From Reticulitermes lucifugus (lineage: Eukaryota > Arthropoda > Insecta > Blattodea > Rhinotermitidae): DNA of 34,187 nucleotides. This document shows, piece by piece, positions 31,206-34,187 of this stretch. The stretch is taken from positions 7,159 to 41,345 of the forward strand of contig JAKCWW010000349.1 in NCBI GenBank assembly GCA_026260175.1, written 5' to 3'. The notes under the pieces are model-generated. The model had not been told where the DNA came from. It did no database searches and worked only from the letters and a program-made list of their open reading frames with translations. The position numbers and the translations under genes are program-made. The stretch's first letter is position 1, and each line of letters starts with the position of its first letter.

Positions 31206-31910
31206 TACTTCTAATTCCATTTCTTCAACACAAATTTCAGTATATTCTCTCACGTATTACGCGTCTTAAACGTGTTTCTTTTTTTACTTCGGGTTTTGTT
31301 GTCAGTATTTTATTTGCCAGTAGAAATAGCACTTTATACTGCCTCTTGTATGAATACCAGCTAGTCGTGGAGCACATAGACTGCAATCCTCGTATTGTAC
31401 AGAAAAGTATAATTCTTTAAAGTACTGTAATTACAGCATTTAACGTGTCGGTTACACGGATGAGACGAAGTAGAGTTTATATTCATTCATTAGGAAGTTA
31501 AGTCAGTAGAATATCAAAACGTGCCCACTTTAATATATTCAAACATATCAGTATGTGCTGATATGTATTATGATTTTGAAATATACAAGATTGCTCTCCA
31601 CGAGTATTATTCAGCTCGTACCTAATTTAAGTAAGGAATTTCAAATTGGTTGAGTACGTACACAATGTGTACACTGTAAACGGAAAAATGTATATTTATA
31701 TAATTATAAAGTTCGGGCGGGAAGTATAAGTGTAGGCTGGAGTATAACATCCGGTAAGATCCTAAGTAAGTTAGACTGTTATGTGTCAGAAACAGAGAAT
31801 TGGGACGGTATTGTTAGTATAGTTTATGAAACTTAGAGTTATATAACTGCAGTGAATTCATCAAACACGAATAGGCTTATTACCGTCTTTGAAAGAGCAA
31901 ATATCAATTT
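31206..31910. other. Gene-free stretch
   Basis: Nothing recognised. There is a short 9-bp hairpin ACATATCAG/CTGATATGT near 31543-31566. Confidence 0.35.
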
Positions 31911-32436
31911 TTAGGCGTGTTTGCGAATATTGAAAAGCGATTATTAGCGTCGTCCTGTCTGTCTGTCTATCTATCTATCTGTCCGTCTGTCCGCATGGAA
32001 CAACTCGGCTCCCACTCGAAGGATTTTTATGAAATTTTATACTTGAATATTTTTCAAGTTTCATTAAAATCTGTCAAGAGTAACGGGCGCTTTACATGAA
32101 GACCTAAGTAAATTTATGATAATATCGTGTTCAATTCTTCTTATAGTGAGAAATATTTCAGACACAGGATGTAGAGAATATCAAAACACACATTTTCTGT
32201 TCAATAACGTTCTTCCGAAAATCGTACCGTTTATGAGATAATGTTGAAAAAATATTGTGGAACTAGACAGGCCACGAATGACACAATATGGCGCATGCAC
32301 TCTGCATGCTGGATAACTAAGGCTACAGACACATACTCGGAATATGTAATTCTTATTGCTTTTCCACGGCAACAATGGTTACGCGAACGCGCCCCAATGT
32401 TACGTTTATACCTACTCGTACATTGCCTGTCTTGTT
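31911..32436 (+). mobile_element. Element Z, copy 3
   Basis: Starts TTAGGCGTGTTTGCGAATAT. It continues with a TGTC/TATC microsatellite (about 31955-31993), CGGCTCCCACTCGAAGGATT, AAAATCTGTCAAGAGTAACG and GGCGCTTTACATGAAGACC, which holds the single array unit. About 250 bases absent or unlike in copy 2 follow. The copy ends GTTACGCGAACGCGCCCCAA and GCCTGTCTTGTT. ORFs on both strands at 31917-32438 are incidental. Confidence 0.7.
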
Positions 32437-34082
32437 AGGGATTGTGGCAGTAGCGCTACAGATGTCAGGTTCTCGAACAAATCAGCTGCAGGGCCTATGA
32501 TTTGTGTAGCAGATTAATTATTTTAATTTAATATTACGATATCGGTCAGCGTTCTAATATTAAATTAAACATTCAAGTCTTGGACTGACAAATGGTAAAT
32601 GTTAACTTCTTACCAGTTCAAAAGGCGTAAAAACTTCGAAACTGTTTATTCTTCGGTGATAATTGCTTTAAGAACCTCAGATCTCGCAATATTAAAATAC
32701 ATATTACGTAACAAAATGTGCTGTACGTGGCTACTGCAGAGCCACACTTTTTGTAACTTATCAGGGAACGGTACAAAACGTCAAGAAAATACCTGGTATC
32801 CTATTACACTGCTGTGTTTGTGTGATTGCAACTCCATCCGTAATTAGAATTTGTGTCCTCATTATTATCCACATTTTAGCTTTATTATTTAAATTTAGTT
32901 GCTAGAAATCACTCTATTTCTACTGAGGAAAAATTAATATATTTAAGTCTAAAACTGTGAATACTTTTTCTTAAACCGTAAATATTTTATTGGATGATAT
33001 ATCTGGTAACTTTGTGACACACAATCACGTACTACAGCCCTTTTCTCTGTGAGCGCTTACTCAATCAGTTGGAAGAGTCGGGTGCAGTTGGAAGAGTCGG
33101 GCGCCCCTCCCCTCAGCGCAAGCGCATTATTTCGCTTCAAGGTTTCGTTGTCTATCAAAGTCACTTATTAGAATATTGAAACCTGACAGACAACTAAGGC
33201 GTACAAAAGTTTTGATACAATCCCGTTGGAAAGTTTGATATGAAGACGAAGAATAAAATGGAAGGGTAATGTAAAGATTAAAATGAAGGTGGATTTTAGA
33301 ATGTAGTTTATGAAGATTCGACGAGAGTAGGACTGGTAAAAATTGAGGCTTCCGTGTGACTTTGGCGAAGTTTTGAGTTAATACTGTCTCTCACAAAAAA
33401 TTACCTGAATAATCTCATTCTATAAGCGCCACGACATTCACACATGTTGGAGGCGCGTCAATGAATCTTTATTCTCGACCCAAGTAATAGATGGAGGCAC
33501 GCAGTGGGCGGGTTTATATTTCGGCAGTTTGTACTTCCCTGGCAGAAGAGCACTTGGCAGCGGGATTCATGAGCTTTTGGTTTTATTTTGTCTTGTCGAA
33601 AAGAAGGAATCCGCAAAGCTGATATAGGTTGTTGAACCTGAGCATTGTGTTCAGAAACTGTTGACTTTGGTGTCTAAACTATTAAAGGTCTAATTTCATG
33701 ACAGTGGCCTTAACCAAGAATGGGCCTGAAACATTTTCTAAATGCTTTCTTGGAAAATTAGTAATAGTTATGGATCATTCAGGTCGTATATTGCAGACAT
33801 ATCTATCATTCTACCATGATACTATATTAAAAATTCCACTGTCTCTCACAGTGACGTGGACTGCTATTTATTTTGTTAAATACCCATCATAATGAACGGT
33901 TTATGACTGTATCCCGTCTGTGTATAAATATTACAGGATTTTAAATTGTGTTTGATATTTACTCATGAACAACATTTTAAATATGCTATTATTTAATATT
34001 TTCACACACACACACATGACATAAAATAAATATGTGACCTAAATTGCTTTATGTTGACAAAACTCTTTTTTTTTCCTATAGC
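32437..34082. other. Gene-free stretch
   Basis: An AT-only 15-bp inverted repeat lies at 32522-32569. A duplicated 19-mer CAGTTGGAAGAGTCGGG(T/C)G lies at 33066-33103 within a GC-rich patch. A GGGCGGGTTTATATTT string sits at 33507-33522. A (CA)n run is at 34003-34016. ORFs at 32599-32847 and 33698-33892 are unrecognised. Confidence 0.4.
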
Positions 34083-34187
34083 TTGACACACCCTAGGGGG
34101 CCTAGGCCTCCTCATTTTTTCGAAGTTTCACGATCACACTCAGACACATCACACTCGGTAGGACTCCTCTGGACGAGGGACCAGCTC
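34083..34187 (-). mobile_element. SINE-B copy 3, cut by the window end
   Basis: CACGATCACACTCAGACACA, then GGTAGGACTC and GGACGAGGGA match copies 1 and 2 in order. The 3' end (left side) reads CCCTAGGGGGCCTAGGCC. The tRNA head should lie just beyond the window. Confidence 0.8.

Noticed and set aside
1..34187. LTR retrotransposons or endogenous viral elements
   Set aside because: I saw no paired long terminal repeats, primer-binding site, or gag, protease, integrase or capsid-like reading frames.

Overview
The window looks like intergenic or intronic DNA of a large, repeat-rich insect genome. Most recognisable sequence is decayed transposable-element (TE) material. I found no convincing complete host gene, no rRNA or real tRNA gene, and nothing bacterial, organellar or phage-like. 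Coding potential is limited to broken reverse-transcriptase (RT) fragments plus one small candidate ORF. AT-rich composition, several tRNA-headed SINEs with target-site duplications (TSDs), non-LTR retrotransposons with simple-repeat 3' tails, and MITE-like inverted repeats all fit an arthropod. The particular LINE and SINE wording suggests a cockroach or termite (Blattodea, perhaps Periplaneta). That last point is pattern memory and was not checked against a database.

Layout. 1-4,300: a hairpin motif, an RT tail, two SINE-A copies and a head fragment, a duplicated LINE segment and another degraded retroelement. 4,300-8,900: two short MITE-like elements (5453-5661, 7954-8183), a 204-bp foldback (6560-6763) and a fourth SINE-A sequence. 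8,930-10,250: two LINE pieces. 10,250-13,200: almost featureless. 13,190-13,510: a LINE insertion holding a 177-N gap and bounded by a short TSD. 13,500-17,850: mostly unannotatable, with one small two-helix ORF (14518-14781) and a 16-bp hairpin. 17,865-20,360: the best TE nest, a LINE ORF carrying a SINE and a short retroelement tail, each between its own TSDs, followed by more LINE pieces. 22,341-22,685: a 34-bp minisatellite. 23,914-24,540, 30,144-30,540 and 31,911-32,436: three same-orientation copies of one dispersed element, here called Z. The first carries a 15-unit, 20-bp array with a 120-bp higher-order repeat. 28,490-29,690: a 5'-truncated LINE with an FADD motif, whose 3' tail abuts a perfect 50-bp inverted repeat. 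The window ends inside a third SINE-B.

The elements form no pathway. They are a history of insertions: LINEs presumably supplied the machinery, SINEs used it, and simple repeats grew from LINE tails or from units inside elements. I did not find a previously undescribed system. The best leads are the Z array, the perfect hairpin beside the LINE tail, the small two-helix ORF and the recurring hairpin motifs that resemble Penelope-type ribozymes.
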